Source of the DNA: Granulosicoccus sp964435305
Lineage (GTDB): Bacteria > Pseudomonadota > Gammaproteobacteria > Granulosicoccales > Granulosicoccaceae
Assembly (NCBI GenBank): GCA_964435305.1
Contig: CAYSZH010000005.1
Coordinates: forward strand, 1 to 64,000
Direction of reading: 5' to 3'
Length of the DNA stretch: 64,000 nucleotides
Shown: one piece after another, positions 8,772-17,061 of the stretch
Position numbering within the stretch: the stretch's first letter is position 1
How the letters are laid out: each line of letters begins with the position of its first letter
Program-made: the position numbers and the translations under genes
The notes under the pieces: generated by a model
What the model was told of the DNA's origin: nothing
The model's input: the letters and a program-made list of their open reading frames with translations, nothing else
Database searches by the model: none

Positions 8772-10229
8772 ATGTCTGCAATTGATGCGTTGGGCTTTGA
8801 TACCACTCACGTGTATATCGGCGGCAAGTGGCAAGCGGCTCTTTCCGGTGAGACACTGCCACTGATAAACCCCTCGACCGGGCAAGCCTTGTGCGATATT
8901 GCCAGTGGCGATGCCGGTGACATCGACCTGGCTGTTGAAGCAGCACATGCGGCTATTTGCAGCGGCTGGGGCAGGGCAACAGCACTTGAACGAGGGCGCT
9001 TACTATACAAGCTAGGCGAACTTGTTCTAAAAAATGTGGATGTGCTGGCAGAGCTTGAAGCTCTGGATGTTGGCAAGCCGATTAAACAAGCCAAAGCAGA
9101 TGCCATTGCGCTGGCACGCTATTGCGAATTCTATGCAGGTGCCGCCGATAAATTGCATGGCGAGACTATCCCCTATCAAGATGGCTATACCGTTTATACC
9201 TTGCGCGAACCTCATGGCGTCACGGGGCACATCGTGCCGTGGAATTATCCCATGCAAATTATAGGGCGCTCAGTAGGGGCAGCACTTGCGGTAGGCAATG
9301 CTTGTGTTTTAAAGCCAGCAGAAGAGGCCTGTCTCACAGCTTTAGCGTTTGCAGAGCTGGCATCACAGGCAGGCTTGCCTGCAGGTGCGTTGAACGTTAT
9401 ACCGGGTTTGGGTGCTAAAGCCGGGGCTGCACTGAGCGCGCATCCAGGTATCCAGCATGTGTCTTTTACAGGCTCGGTTATTACCGGTCGCCGAGTACAA
9501 GAGGCCGCTGCAGCCTCTGTTGTACCGGTCACCCTGGAGTTGGGTGGAAAGTCTGCGCAACTCGTTTTTGAGGATGCGGACTTAGAAGCAGCTTGCCCGT
9601 TTTTGGTTAATGCCGGCATTCAAAATGCCGGGCAGACTTGCTCGGCTGCCTCACGCTTGTTGGTGCATCGTACGGTGTATCCGCAGGTGATTGATATGCT
9701 GCAACAACGTTATGCGGCGCTGCGGGTTGGGCCAGCCATAAACGATCTTGAGCTTGGCCCGCTCATATCCCAACGCCAATTGGATATCGTGACGCAATAC
9801 GTGCAACAGGGTAAAGACCTTGAGCTTGTTGGCACCGGGCAACTGCACGAATCAGCTGTGCGTGGTGGTTTTTATGCACAACCCACGCTCTTTGCTGATG
9901 TGCCGCCGCAACATGTGTTGGCACAGGAAGAAATTTTCGGACCGGTACAAGTTGTGATTCCTTTTGATGATGATGATGAAGCATTGGCCATTGCCAATGG
10001 CACAGACTATGGCCTTGTGGCTGCGGTGTGGACGAGCCATGGTGGGCGGCAAATGCGCATGGCGAAATCACTGCGTGCCGGTCAGGTGTTTGTTAATAAC
10101 TACGGCGCTGGCGGTGGTGTTGAACTGCCTTTTGGTGGCGTGGGTAAATCGGGCCATGGGCGTGAAAAAGGTTTTGAAGCGTTGTATGGTTTTACCACTT
10201 TGAAAACAGTTGCCGTGAATCATGAGTAA
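8772..10229 (+). CDS. NAD(P)-dependent aldehyde dehydrogenase
   Basis: 485 residues, full length for the ALDH superfamily. The catalytic Cys290 is in GQTCSA, the general base Glu256 in LELGGKSA, and the cofactor and oxyanion region in HIVPWNYP; the C-terminal PFGGVGKSGHGREKG motif is intact. Overall it resembles the betaine/omega-aminoaldehyde type of ALDH, but substrate specificity is not certain. It begins 21 bp after the importer ATPase gene and is followed by the P1 peptidase gene, so it is probably part of the same catabolic operon, oxidising an aldehyde formed from the imported compound to an acid. Confidence 0.9.
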   Translation: MSAIDALGFDTTHVYIGGKWQAALSGETLPLINPSTGQALCDIASGDAGDIDLAVEAAHAAICSGWGRATALERGRLLYKLGELVLKNVDVLAELEALDVGKPIKQAKADAIALARYCEFYAGAADKLHGETIPYQDGYTVYTLREPHGVTGHIVPWNYPMQIIGRSVGAALAVGNACVLKPAEEACLTALAFAELASQAGLPAGALNVIPGLGAKAGAALSAHPGIQHVSFTGSVITGRRVQEAAAASVVPVTLELGGKSAQLVFEDADLEAACPFLVNAGIQNAGQTCSAASRLLVHRTVYPQVIDMLQQRYAALRVGPAINDLELGPLISQRQLDIVTQYVQQGKDLELVGTGQLHESAVRGGFYAQPTLFADVPPQHVLAQEEIFGPVQVVIPFDDDDEALAIANGTDYGLVAAVWTSHGGRQMRMAKSLRAGQVFVNNYGAGGGVELPFGGVGKSGHGREKGFEALYGFTTLKTVAVNHE

Positions 10230-10265
10230 GCTTTTACATCGGGTTTATATCAAAGGCGCAGGTGT

Positions 10266-11276
10266 ATGAAAGTCGGTGTGCGAAATTTGATTACCGACGT
10301 ACCAGGCCTATTGGTTGGGCAGGCTCAAGATCGAAAGATAAAAACGGGTGTGACTGTTCTGACGTCGGCCAAGCCCTTTGTGGCAAGTGTCGATGTTATG
10401 GGTGGTGCACCAGGCACAAGAGAAACCGATGCACTTAGCATGGATACGCTGGTGACAGATGTAGATGCGCTTGTGTTATCGGGCGGGTCGGCATTTGGTT
10501 TGGATGCAGCGTCGGGTGTCACCGATGCTTTGGCAGAGCGTGGACGCGGTTTTTCTGTTGGCCCGATGAATGTACCGATTGTGCCGGCAGCCATTCTTTT
10601 TGATCTTATCAACGGTGGTGATAAAAAATGGGTGACTAATCCATACAATGCATTGGGCAGGCAGGCACTTAATGCCGCTGCGGAAGAGTTTGAACTAGGC
10701 TCACACGGTGCAGGCACCGGTGCCACCACCGCAAACTTAAAAGGCGGCGTGGGTTCGGCATCCGTTGAGTTAGATGCAGGCCTGATCGTGGGTGCGCTGG
10801 TTGCGGCAAACCCACACGGCAGTGCTGTGGTTCCCGGCAGCGATTCGTTTTGGGCTGCACCCTTTGAGGTTGATGGCGAATTTGGTGGCGCCGGTGTGGC
10901 TGTTAATACAGACCCGTTGTATCAGCCTAAAAACGAAAAACTGAGCGCATACGAAGCCAAGTCCAATACCACTATCGCAATAGTGGCCACGAATGCAAAG
11001 CTTGATAAAGCACAGGCAAAGCGCTTTGCAGTCGCGGCGCAAGATGGCATGGCGCGCGCGTTAGTACCTTCTCACACCTTGTTTGATGGCGATTTAATCT
11101 TTGGTGTCTCAACACGAGAGAAAGAGATTAACAATGATGCTGTGACGTTAATGGCTCTAGGGCATGCCGCATCCTTATGTCTGTCGCGTGCTATTGCTCG
11201 TGGTGTGTATGAGGCTAGCGAAGAAGCTAATGACACCTTGCCATGTTGGCAAAGCAAACCTGCGGGTCGACTATAA
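10266..11276 (+). CDS. P1/S58 family Ntn-hydrolase (DmpA/BapA/NylC-like amidohydrolase)
   Basis: 336 residues of the P1 family of self-cleaving N-terminal-nucleophile hydrolases. Family features seen are ITDVPGLLVGQ at the start, DALVLSGGSAFGLDAASGV (residues 67-85), GAGTGATTANLKGGVGSAS (148-166), and SNTTIAIVAT with Asn234-Thr235-Thr236. In the NylC branch, autocleavage occurs at Asn/Thr of this last motif to expose the catalytic Thr, which favours NylC-like over DmpA-like chemistry. Members hydrolyse beta-peptides, D-aminopeptides or 6-aminohexanoate oligomers. It closes the catabolic block, suggesting intracellular cleavage of an unusual amide. Confidence 0.88.
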   Translation: MKVGVRNLITDVPGLLVGQAQDRKIKTGVTVLTSAKPFVASVDVMGGAPGTRETDALSMDTLVTDVDALVLSGGSAFGLDAASGVTDALAERGRGFSVGPMNVPIVPAAILFDLINGGDKKWVTNPYNALGRQALNAAAEEFELGSHGAGTGATTANLKGGVGSASVELDAGLIVGALVAANPHGSAVVPGSDSFWAAPFEVDGEFGGAGVAVNTDPLYQPKNEKLSAYEAKSNTTIAIVATNAKLDKAQAKRFAVAAQDGMARALVPSHTLFDGDLIFGVSTREKEINNDAVTLMALGHAASLCLSRAIARGVYEASEEANDTLPCWQSKPAGRL

Positions 11277-11877
11277 CGCGCTGGTAGATAGTGGCTTGTT
11301 ATCTGCGCTATGAATCAATCATTCTGTAACAACCATTGCCAAATCTATGTGATCAATATTGCTCGTAGCATCAAAATTCACTTATCGAGTCGTGGGAGAT
11401 TGATTTTAACTATAAACGTCGTAGCAACAGTGTCTCTCATCTGTCATATTCGTCCGATGGAAAAATATTATTAATAGCTTCATAGTATGGAAACATCAGG
11501 CATTAGATACAGTCCAGATGGTAGAACATTGTCTGATAGTGGAAGTGGTATAGAAAAAATATTTGATTTAGCCACTCGTGGTCTGGTGGTAAACTTGGCG
11601 CCTGGGCCTGTGGGCCACTGGTTGAAATATACAGCGGACGGTGCATTCGAACATTCGCGTAGTAAAAGCATGATTGGTTCGGAGCTCATGAATAAATAGA
11701 GCGTCATCCATCCTATTTGCTGCTCAACTTTAATGAATCGACAGGGCCAAACCTAGTTGGCAAGCTGAAGGCTTGGAATTTTCGATCTTGAACGTCCGCT
11801 TATCTGACTAACGTTGCTGACATTATCCGAGCTTAATTTGTTTACAGTCTTAGTATGCGCACCTCGGGGCCTTACGA
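11277..11877. other. 600-bp gap without an intact gene
   Basis: The region between the P1 hydrolase and the alpha/beta hydrolase has no convincing intact gene. It is AT-richer than its flanks. It contains the WD40-like remnant described separately, and an imperfect inverted repeat (AGATA/TATCT flanked by GCGC) at about 11277-11312 just after the P1 gene, which might end its transcript. Confidence 0.6.
11399..11699 (+). pseudogene. Possible decayed WD40-like beta-propeller fragment
   Basis: Two frames together look like parts of beta-propeller repeats. From 11399 the translation contains SVSHLSYSSDGKILLIAS and then a TAG stop at 11483. One frame over, from ATG 11487 to 11699, is a 70-residue ORF with GIRYSPDGRTLSDSGSG and EKIFDLATRG. 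The pattern hydrophobic-(Y/F)-S-x-DGK, followed by a strand and an (x)FD-x-(A)TG turn, is that of WD40-like repeats. The repeat spacing is too short and a frameshift plus stop separates the pieces, so a remnant is more likely than a functional gene. The 70-residue ORF could instead be an unrelated small gene. Confidence 0.35.
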
Positions 11878-12669
11878 TTACTCGCCAATAAACTGCAGCA
11901 CACACTTCACAACATCGTCCGGATTCTCCCAGTGCACAGAATGCGCAGCATTGGCAATAATCTTTTGCTCCACAAAAGGCATCGCATCATAAATCGATTT
12001 AAATGCGCTCGGTGTAAATAGCATATCGTTGGCCCCAGTCAATGCTAAAACGCGTGCGCTCACTTTGCTCGTGTCAATAATGGGTAGAAACGTAGGCAAT
12101 GCCTTGCACTGAACAGCGAACGCTTCCTGGCTTTGGCGGTTTGGATAGGCAAGTGCTGCAGCTATTGCAAAATCAACGTTTTCAGGGTGCTTAAAAAAAT
12201 TGGGGCTAAACAAAAAGTGAAACAGCAAACGAAACCAGTCCGCTTCATTTGAATCATCTCGCAGGCGAGCCAGGGTATTGAACAAATCAATTCTGACGGG
12301 GTCAACCGTAGGAGGTGCAGACATCGCTATTAGTGTTTTGATCTTGTTCGGTATAACAGATGCCAATGCCCAGCATTGCATGGCACCCATGGAATGTCCC
12401 AGCAAATGGATATTATCGAGCGCCAAGTCGTCGATCAGCCTTTGCAGATCGTTAACCATGAGTTCGCGGCTGGTTTCAAGAGGTGTTGCAATAGTGCGGC
12501 CCGCACAGCGGTTATCCACCATGATAAGTTCGTATTGCTTGCTCAGTGGTGCAACAAGTGGCTGCCAGCTCGCACTATCACTTGCCATGCCAGCGACCAG
12601 CAACAGCGGTTCGCCTTGACCATGGCGTTCGTAATGGAGATGTAGGTTTTCGCTTTCTAAAAATGGCAT
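11878..12669 (-). CDS. Alpha/beta hydrolase
   Basis: 263 residues, a single alpha/beta-hydrolase domain with no signal peptide. The nucleophile elbow is GHSMG (Ser about 93), the acid is in TGANDMLF (Asp about 213) and the His in ANAAHSVHWENPD (about 243). The oxyanion strand LLLVAGMASDSASW is near residue 25. This is the generic hydrolase/3-oxoadipate enol-lactonase-like subgroup and the substrate is open. It is transcribed divergently from the TPR protein across 53 bp, so the two probably share a promoter region. Confidence 0.88.
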   Translation of the reverse strand: MPFLESENLHLHYERHGQGEPLLLVAGMASDSASWQPLVAPLSKQYELIMVDNRCAGRTIATPLETSRELMVNDLQRLIDDLALDNIHLLGHSMGAMQCWALASVIPNKIKTLIAMSAPPTVDPVRIDLFNTLARLRDDSNEADWFRLLFHFLFSPNFFKHPENVDFAIAAALAYPNRQSQEAFAVQCKALPTFLPIIDTSKVSARVLALTGANDMLFTPSAFKSIYDAMPFVEQKIIANAAHSVHWENPDDVVKCVLQFIGE

Positions 12670-12722
12670 GTGTGCATCTGTGTGTCCTGCTTGGGTATAG
12701 TGTAACTAACTAGAGAAGTTGA

Positions 12723-14033
12723 ATGAACAAAATGCTGTGTGATATCTACGGTGCACCAATTAGCTGTGAGCAAAATGCGCTTAGCGGTATTAATGATTTT
12801 GTTGAAGGCTTTGTGGGCTATCAAAAACGCTCGGTTAATGTGATTAAAACCGCTGAGCAGAATCCTGATTGTGCACTGGCAAACATTTATGCAGGTATTT
12901 TATGGATGTTTCTGGAGCGCCCCGAAGCGCCAGCCAAAGCACAGCCCTTTCTTGATAGAGCCATGGCAGCCACGAAGCTAAACGAACGTGAACTGGGTTT
13001 GCGCACGCTGTTGAGCGCATGGCATCAGTACGATATTGCAAAGACAATAAAAGTTGCTGAAGATCTGCTCAACGCGTATCCACAAGATCTTTCCACACTC
13101 AAAATAGCGCAGTACCATTTGTTCAACTCAGCCGATGCAACAGGGATGTTACGCGTTGCTCAATCTTGTCTTAAAGCGAATCAAAACCGAGCCCCAGTGC
13201 ATAGCATGATCGCATTCGGTCACGAGCAAGCGAATGAAATTGAATTGGCTAGGGCCAGCGCACTTAATGCGCTTGAAATTGACCCCAATGAACCATGGGC
13301 ACACCATGCCTTATCGCATATTCATTTATCCAATGGTGCTATCAAAGAGGGCAGGCAGTTTTTGCAAGGGGTGAGCGACAGCTGGTCGGAGCTTAATTCG
13401 TTTATGTACACCCACAATTGGTGGCATATGGCATTGTTTCATCTTGCTGATGGTGAAGCTGAACAAGCATTGTCTATTTATGATGGTCGATGCTGGGGTG
13501 TGCAACCGGAATATTCTCAAGATCAAATCGGCGCTATTTCACTCCTGGCAAGATTAGAAATTGCGGGTGTCGACGTGGGTGAGCGCTGGCAAGCTTTACA
13601 ACCGTATTTAGTCAGCCGTATAGAAGATGTGCAGCAGCCTTTTTTAACACTGCAATACCTGTATGGATTGGCACGCTTAAATATTAATGAGGCGGATCAG
13701 TTGATGAACAATATCGAATTACAGGCATCATCACCGGCGGTACCTCAAGATCAGGCCCTGTGGAAGCAGGTGGCGATCCCCGCCGCCAAAGGCGTGTATG
13801 CGCACGCCAAAGCTGATTGGCCGTTATCGGCAAAGTGCTTAGGGGACGTGCGACGAACGCTGTGGCAGGTCGGTGGCAGTCACGCACAGCGAGACTTATT
13901 TGATCAGCTGTTGCTGGATGCGCGAATTAAATGTGGAGAATGGGATAAGGCTAAAACCATGATCACACAGCGTCAAAAATACGAGCCTGATAACCCGCTG
14001 CTGCACAGTTGGATGGGTGTGATCAACGAGTAA
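12723..14033 (+). CDS. Tetratricopeptide-repeat protein (TTC38-like)
   Basis: 436 residues, all-helical, made of degenerate TPR units, for example PDCALANIYAGILWMFLERPEAPAKAQPFLDRA broken over two helices and ARASALNALEIDPNEPWAHHALSHIHLSNG in the middle. The ordering and the NWWHMALFHLADGEAEQALSIYD segment resemble the TTC38 family. There is no signal peptide, so it is probably cytosolic and used for protein-protein contacts. ATG 12723 follows an AGAGAAG stretch. No operon partner is evident. Confidence 0.75.
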   Translation: MNKMLCDIYGAPISCEQNALSGINDFVEGFVGYQKRSVNVIKTAEQNPDCALANIYAGILWMFLERPEAPAKAQPFLDRAMAATKLNERELGLRTLLSAWHQYDIAKTIKVAEDLLNAYPQDLSTLKIAQYHLFNSADATGMLRVAQSCLKANQNRAPVHSMIAFGHEQANEIELARASALNALEIDPNEPWAHHALSHIHLSNGAIKEGRQFLQGVSDSWSELNSFMYTHNWWHMALFHLADGEAEQALSIYDGRCWGVQPEYSQDQIGAISLLARLEIAGVDVGERWQALQPYLVSRIEDVQQPFLTLQYLYGLARLNINEADQLMNNIELQASSPAVPQDQALWKQVAIPAAKGVYAHAKADWPLSAKCLGDVRRTLWQVGGSHAQRDLFDQLLLDARIKCGEWDKAKTMITQRQKYEPDNPLLHSWMGVINE

Positions 14034-14050
14034 AGTAACTGCTTTGGCCG

Positions 14051-14091
14051 AGGCTCATACGCCGCTCGGAAATGTTTCTATTGATGAGCCT
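14051..14091. terminator. Inverted repeat between convergent genes
   Basis: AGGCTCAT (14051-14058) and ATGAGCCT (14084-14091) are perfect complements separated by 25 bases, between the ends of the TPR gene and the opposing Sel1-like gene. There is no T-run, so a role as bidirectional terminator is tentative. Confidence 0.3.
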
Positions 14092-14110
14092 GTGGACAAC
14101 CGATATTGCC

Positions 14111-14584
14111 TTAACGGTAAGCGCGCACCGGGTAAAACTGCACACCACTTAAATCTAATGAGGGTGCGCCTGGAAACCCGCGCTTGGCCGCCGCGTTATA
14201 CCATTGCATCGCGTCACTCACCGCATCATTTGCCGCCGCCGGGGCGAAGCTCAGTTGTGAGGCTTCAACGGCAAAATTGACACCCAGTTCGACCTGAGCG
14301 AGCCGTTCGCCTTCTTCAGCCTGTTTTTCCAGTTTTGCAAGTGGCAGTGCTGCAAGTTCCTGCTGTTCTTTGCGGACTTCCTTTACTAATTCTTTTTCCA
14401 GTTTTGCTGCGTCTTTGGCCGAAATAGTGGCAGCGCCACCACTTTGGCTGATCTGGACAGGAATGGGCTCGTCCAATGGGCTTGCATCAACCGCCAGTGC
14501 CGCGCTTGTGGACACAAACAGCACAGAAGAAAACACAATAAAAACAAAGTTTTTTAAAGAAAGTAGAGGCTTCATATGGCGCAT
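14111..14584 (-). CDS. Secreted protein with a Sel1-like repeat
   Basis: 157 residues with a signal peptide (hydrophobic core FVFIVFSSVLFVSTSAALA, then VDASP). A charged helix rich in Lys and Glu (residues about 55-95) is followed by a degenerate Sel1 unit (GERLAQVELGVNFA, then DAMQWYNAAAKRGFPGA), so it is probably a periplasmic helical-repeat protein. ATG 14575 is an equally possible start three codons later. The C-terminus is short and ends soon after the single unit, so it may be a reduced member of the SLR family. It is divergent from the next gene and no function is assigned. Confidence 0.6.
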   Translation of the reverse strand: MRHMKPLLSLKNFVFIVFSSVLFVSTSAALAVDASPLDEPIPVQISQSGGAATISAKDAAKLEKELVKEVRKEQQELAALPLAKLEKQAEEGERLAQVELGVNFAVEASQLSFAPAAANDAVSDAMQWYNAAAKRGFPGAPSLDLSGVQFYPVRAYR

Positions 14585-14754
14585 TCTAAAGGCTTATTGG
14601 CTGGCGTTGTTTATATATCGGCCCGGAGGCACTCAAATTTTGTGAACCAGCTCCGAAATTTGTACGGAATTTGCAAAACCAGATCCAGAAAACGTACTGC
14701 ACGGATATTTGACGGGTTCATCCCGAAAACTAATTAATTCAGAGAGCTGATTGG

Positions 14755-16926
14755 ATGTTCGACAAAATTCTTACCTGGATTGCCAATGCACTCATGGCCA
14801 GCATACTGGTCGTGTTGTCGTCACAAAACGCTGTTTTTGCACAAGAAACCGATACCTCGATTCCTAACGGTGGAGACGAGCCGGGAAAGGTGATCGTGCC
14901 TTTGACTGGCACGGCAACGGCTCGCTCAGTCAGTGGGCTAGAGGTTGCACCCACCTCTTTTGACACTGGCGTGGTTGAGATTGGCGAGTCGGTCATTGAA
15001 AACATTACGCTTTCGCATACCGGCGGGGATGACAGCGATCCAATCGCGATCAACAGCGCATTGCTATTTGGACAGAACGCGCAAGAATATCAAGCCGACT
15101 TCAATGGGTTCGTTACTTTATACCCAGGTGAATCTACCAGCTTTGATGTGACTTTCACACCCGCTGTGCCTGGTACCAAATCAGCTGGCTTACGTTTGGA
15201 AATTGAAGGGGCTACCGCTCCTTATGTGCTGCTATTTAATGGTTGGTCCCGATACCCACTCACCAGTGACTTGGGAATTTCAGACAACGTGATAAAAATG
15301 GGTCAGATTGTTGAAGGAGCGAATACGCAAAAAAACTTAACGTTCACTAATTTGGGTGAAGCTGATGCGCCAGTCATTAACATAAGTGACTTACAACTTG
15401 GTGGTGATACGCCTAAGGCCTTTTCAACTGACTTTACGCCAAGCAGTATCGCGCCCGGCGAGAGTACGACGATCAAAGTGACATTGAGTAGTGGCGATGC
15501 GGGGTTTAAATCCACAGATGTCGTTATAACTCATGATGGAAACAACCCGGACGTGGAAACGCGTTTCGAAGGAACAGTTGTAGCGCCGAAAGCTGTGCCA
15601 ATTAACTTTGGTAAGAGCGTTTTAAAAAACGCATCGATGGAACGCGCAACCTCATTGCAGTTTGGTCCAGATGGAAAACTGTATGTTGCCGAAATGGATG
15701 GATTAATCCATGTGTATAACATTACAAGAAACGGCAAAAACAATTACACGGCCAACAAATTTGAAACCATTTCGGGTATTCAGAATACGCAAAACCACAA
15801 TGATGATGGCTCGGTTAATAATGGGCTGAAAACCCGATTGTTAACCGGTATGCTGGTAACAGGTGCTGCAGGCAATCCCATTATTTACGCTGCATCCAGT
15901 GACCCGCGACAAGCGGCTGGGCCGTCGGGTAATGATTCCAATCTCGATACCAATTCAGGCATATTGCACAAGCTCACCAGAAACGGTGGCGCTTGGACCA
16001 AGCAAAATCTGGTGCGCGGTCTACCGCGTTCAGAAGAAAATCATGTGGCCAATGGCCTTGTGATGTATGGCAATAAAATTCTTTTATCTGTCGGTGGTCA
16101 CACCAACATGGGTGTGCCATCTAACAACTTTGCCGAGCTGGCTGAATATGCGCTCAGTGCAGCGATACTTGAAATTGATATTAATTCGATTAACGGCACG
16201 CACGATTTGCCCACTCTGGATGATGAAGACCGGCCTGGAGCCAATGATGCAAACGATCCATTCGGTGGTAATGATGGAAAGAATCAGGCGAAGCTTGTCG
16301 CGAATAGTCCTGTAAGTTTATTTTCAACCGGCTACAGAAACGCCTATGACATTGTGTTAACCGAGTCGGGAAAGCTCTACACGTTTGACAACGGTCCAAA
16401 CCCCGGATGGGGTGGTACACCTGGCGGCAACTGTGCCAACAATATCGACAATGGCGGTGCTTTGCATTTTGACAACCTGCATCTAGTCTCAAAGAACTCT
16501 TACGGCGGTCATCCTAATCCAACCCGTGGCAGTAAGAATAACAAATTCAATGGTGGTAACAATGCGCAGTCCCCTATGGAAATAGCGGCGCGTCCAGCAG
16601 AGTGTGATTACAAAGGCCCAGGCAACGATGGATCATTAACCACTATTGGCTCCTCTTCAAACGGTCTTGCGGAATACACTGCCAGTAATTTTGCGGGTGC
16701 GATGCAGGGCGACTTGCTTGTTGCCACGTTTAAAAAGTCAATTTTTAGAATTGAACTGAATAATGCTGGTACGAAGGTGACATCCAAGTCGCAACTGTTT
16801 ACCGGTTTGGGTACCGTACCGCTGGATGTGATTGCTCAAGGCGATAACGATCCGTTTCCTGGCACAGTTTGGGTGGCCGATAATCTTGATAACGGCATCA
16901 CAGTTTTCGAACCTTCGGACTACTAA
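14755..16926 (+). CDS. Secreted protein with HYDIN-like Ig domains and a PQQ/sorbosone-dehydrogenase-like propeller
   Basis: 723 residues. A signal peptide (to about residue 31, VFAQE) is followed by two ASPM/SPD-2/HYDIN-like immunoglobulin domains: about 60-165 (FDTGVVEIGESVIENITL, YPGESTSFDVTFTP) and about 175-280 (KMGQIVEGANTQKNLTFTN, APGESTTIKVTLSS). The remainder (about 295-720) begins LQFGPDGKLYVAEMDGLIHVY and contains STGYRNAYDIVLTESGKLYTFDNGPN and WVADNLDNGITVF, typical of soluble glucose/sorbosone dehydrogenase-like beta-propellers. PQQ use is inferred only from the family. It is exported and lies just before a pentaheme cytochrome, which could accept electrons from it. Confidence 0.8.
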   Translation: MFDKILTWIANALMASILVVLSSQNAVFAQETDTSIPNGGDEPGKVIVPLTGTATARSVSGLEVAPTSFDTGVVEIGESVIENITLSHTGGDDSDPIAINSALLFGQNAQEYQADFNGFVTLYPGESTSFDVTFTPAVPGTKSAGLRLEIEGATAPYVLLFNGWSRYPLTSDLGISDNVIKMGQIVEGANTQKNLTFTNLGEADAPVINISDLQLGGDTPKAFSTDFTPSSIAPGESTTIKVTLSSGDAGFKSTDVVITHDGNNPDVETRFEGTVVAPKAVPINFGKSVLKNASMERATSLQFGPDGKLYVAEMDGLIHVYNITRNGKNNYTANKFETISGIQNTQNHNDDGSVNNGLKTRLLTGMLVTGAAGNPIIYAASSDPRQAAGPSGNDSNLDTNSGILHKLTRNGGAWTKQNLVRGLPRSEENHVANGLVMYGNKILLSVGGHTNMGVPSNNFAELAEYALSAAILEIDINSINGTHDLPTLDDEDRPGANDANDPFGGNDGKNQAKLVANSPVSLFSTGYRNAYDIVLTESGKLYTFDNGPNPGWGGTPGGNCANNIDNGGALHFDNLHLVSKNSYGGHPNPTRGSKNNKFNGGNNAQSPMEIAARPAECDYKGPGNDGSLTTIGSSSNGLAEYTASNFAGAMQGDLLVATFKKSIFRIELNNAGTKVTSKSQLFTGLGTVPLDVIAQGDNDPFPGTVWVADNLDNGITVFEPSDY

Positions 16927-16941
16927 TTTGCCCATAGTTGA

Positions 16942-16960
16942 GCACTGCTACTAACAGTGC
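16942..16960 (+). terminator. Short hairpin after the propeller gene
   Basis: GCACTG (16942-16947) and CAGTGC (16955-16960) with a 7-base loop lie 15 bp after the stop codon. No T-run follows, so it may be a weak terminator or an RNA-stabilising hairpin before the cytochrome gene. Confidence 0.3.
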
Positions 16961-17061
16961 AGGTAACACACTTAAACGCTGTTGCCCTTAAGTCGATAAA
17001 ACACCAGTGAATGGGTTTCGGAACGTATCGAAACGAATCTTTATCTTTACTGGTAGCTGAT

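Noticed and set aside
11640..11660. tRNA-like TTCGAA segments
   Set aside because: No acceptor, D or anticodon arms can be built around it; the other TTCGAA matches lie inside coding sequence.
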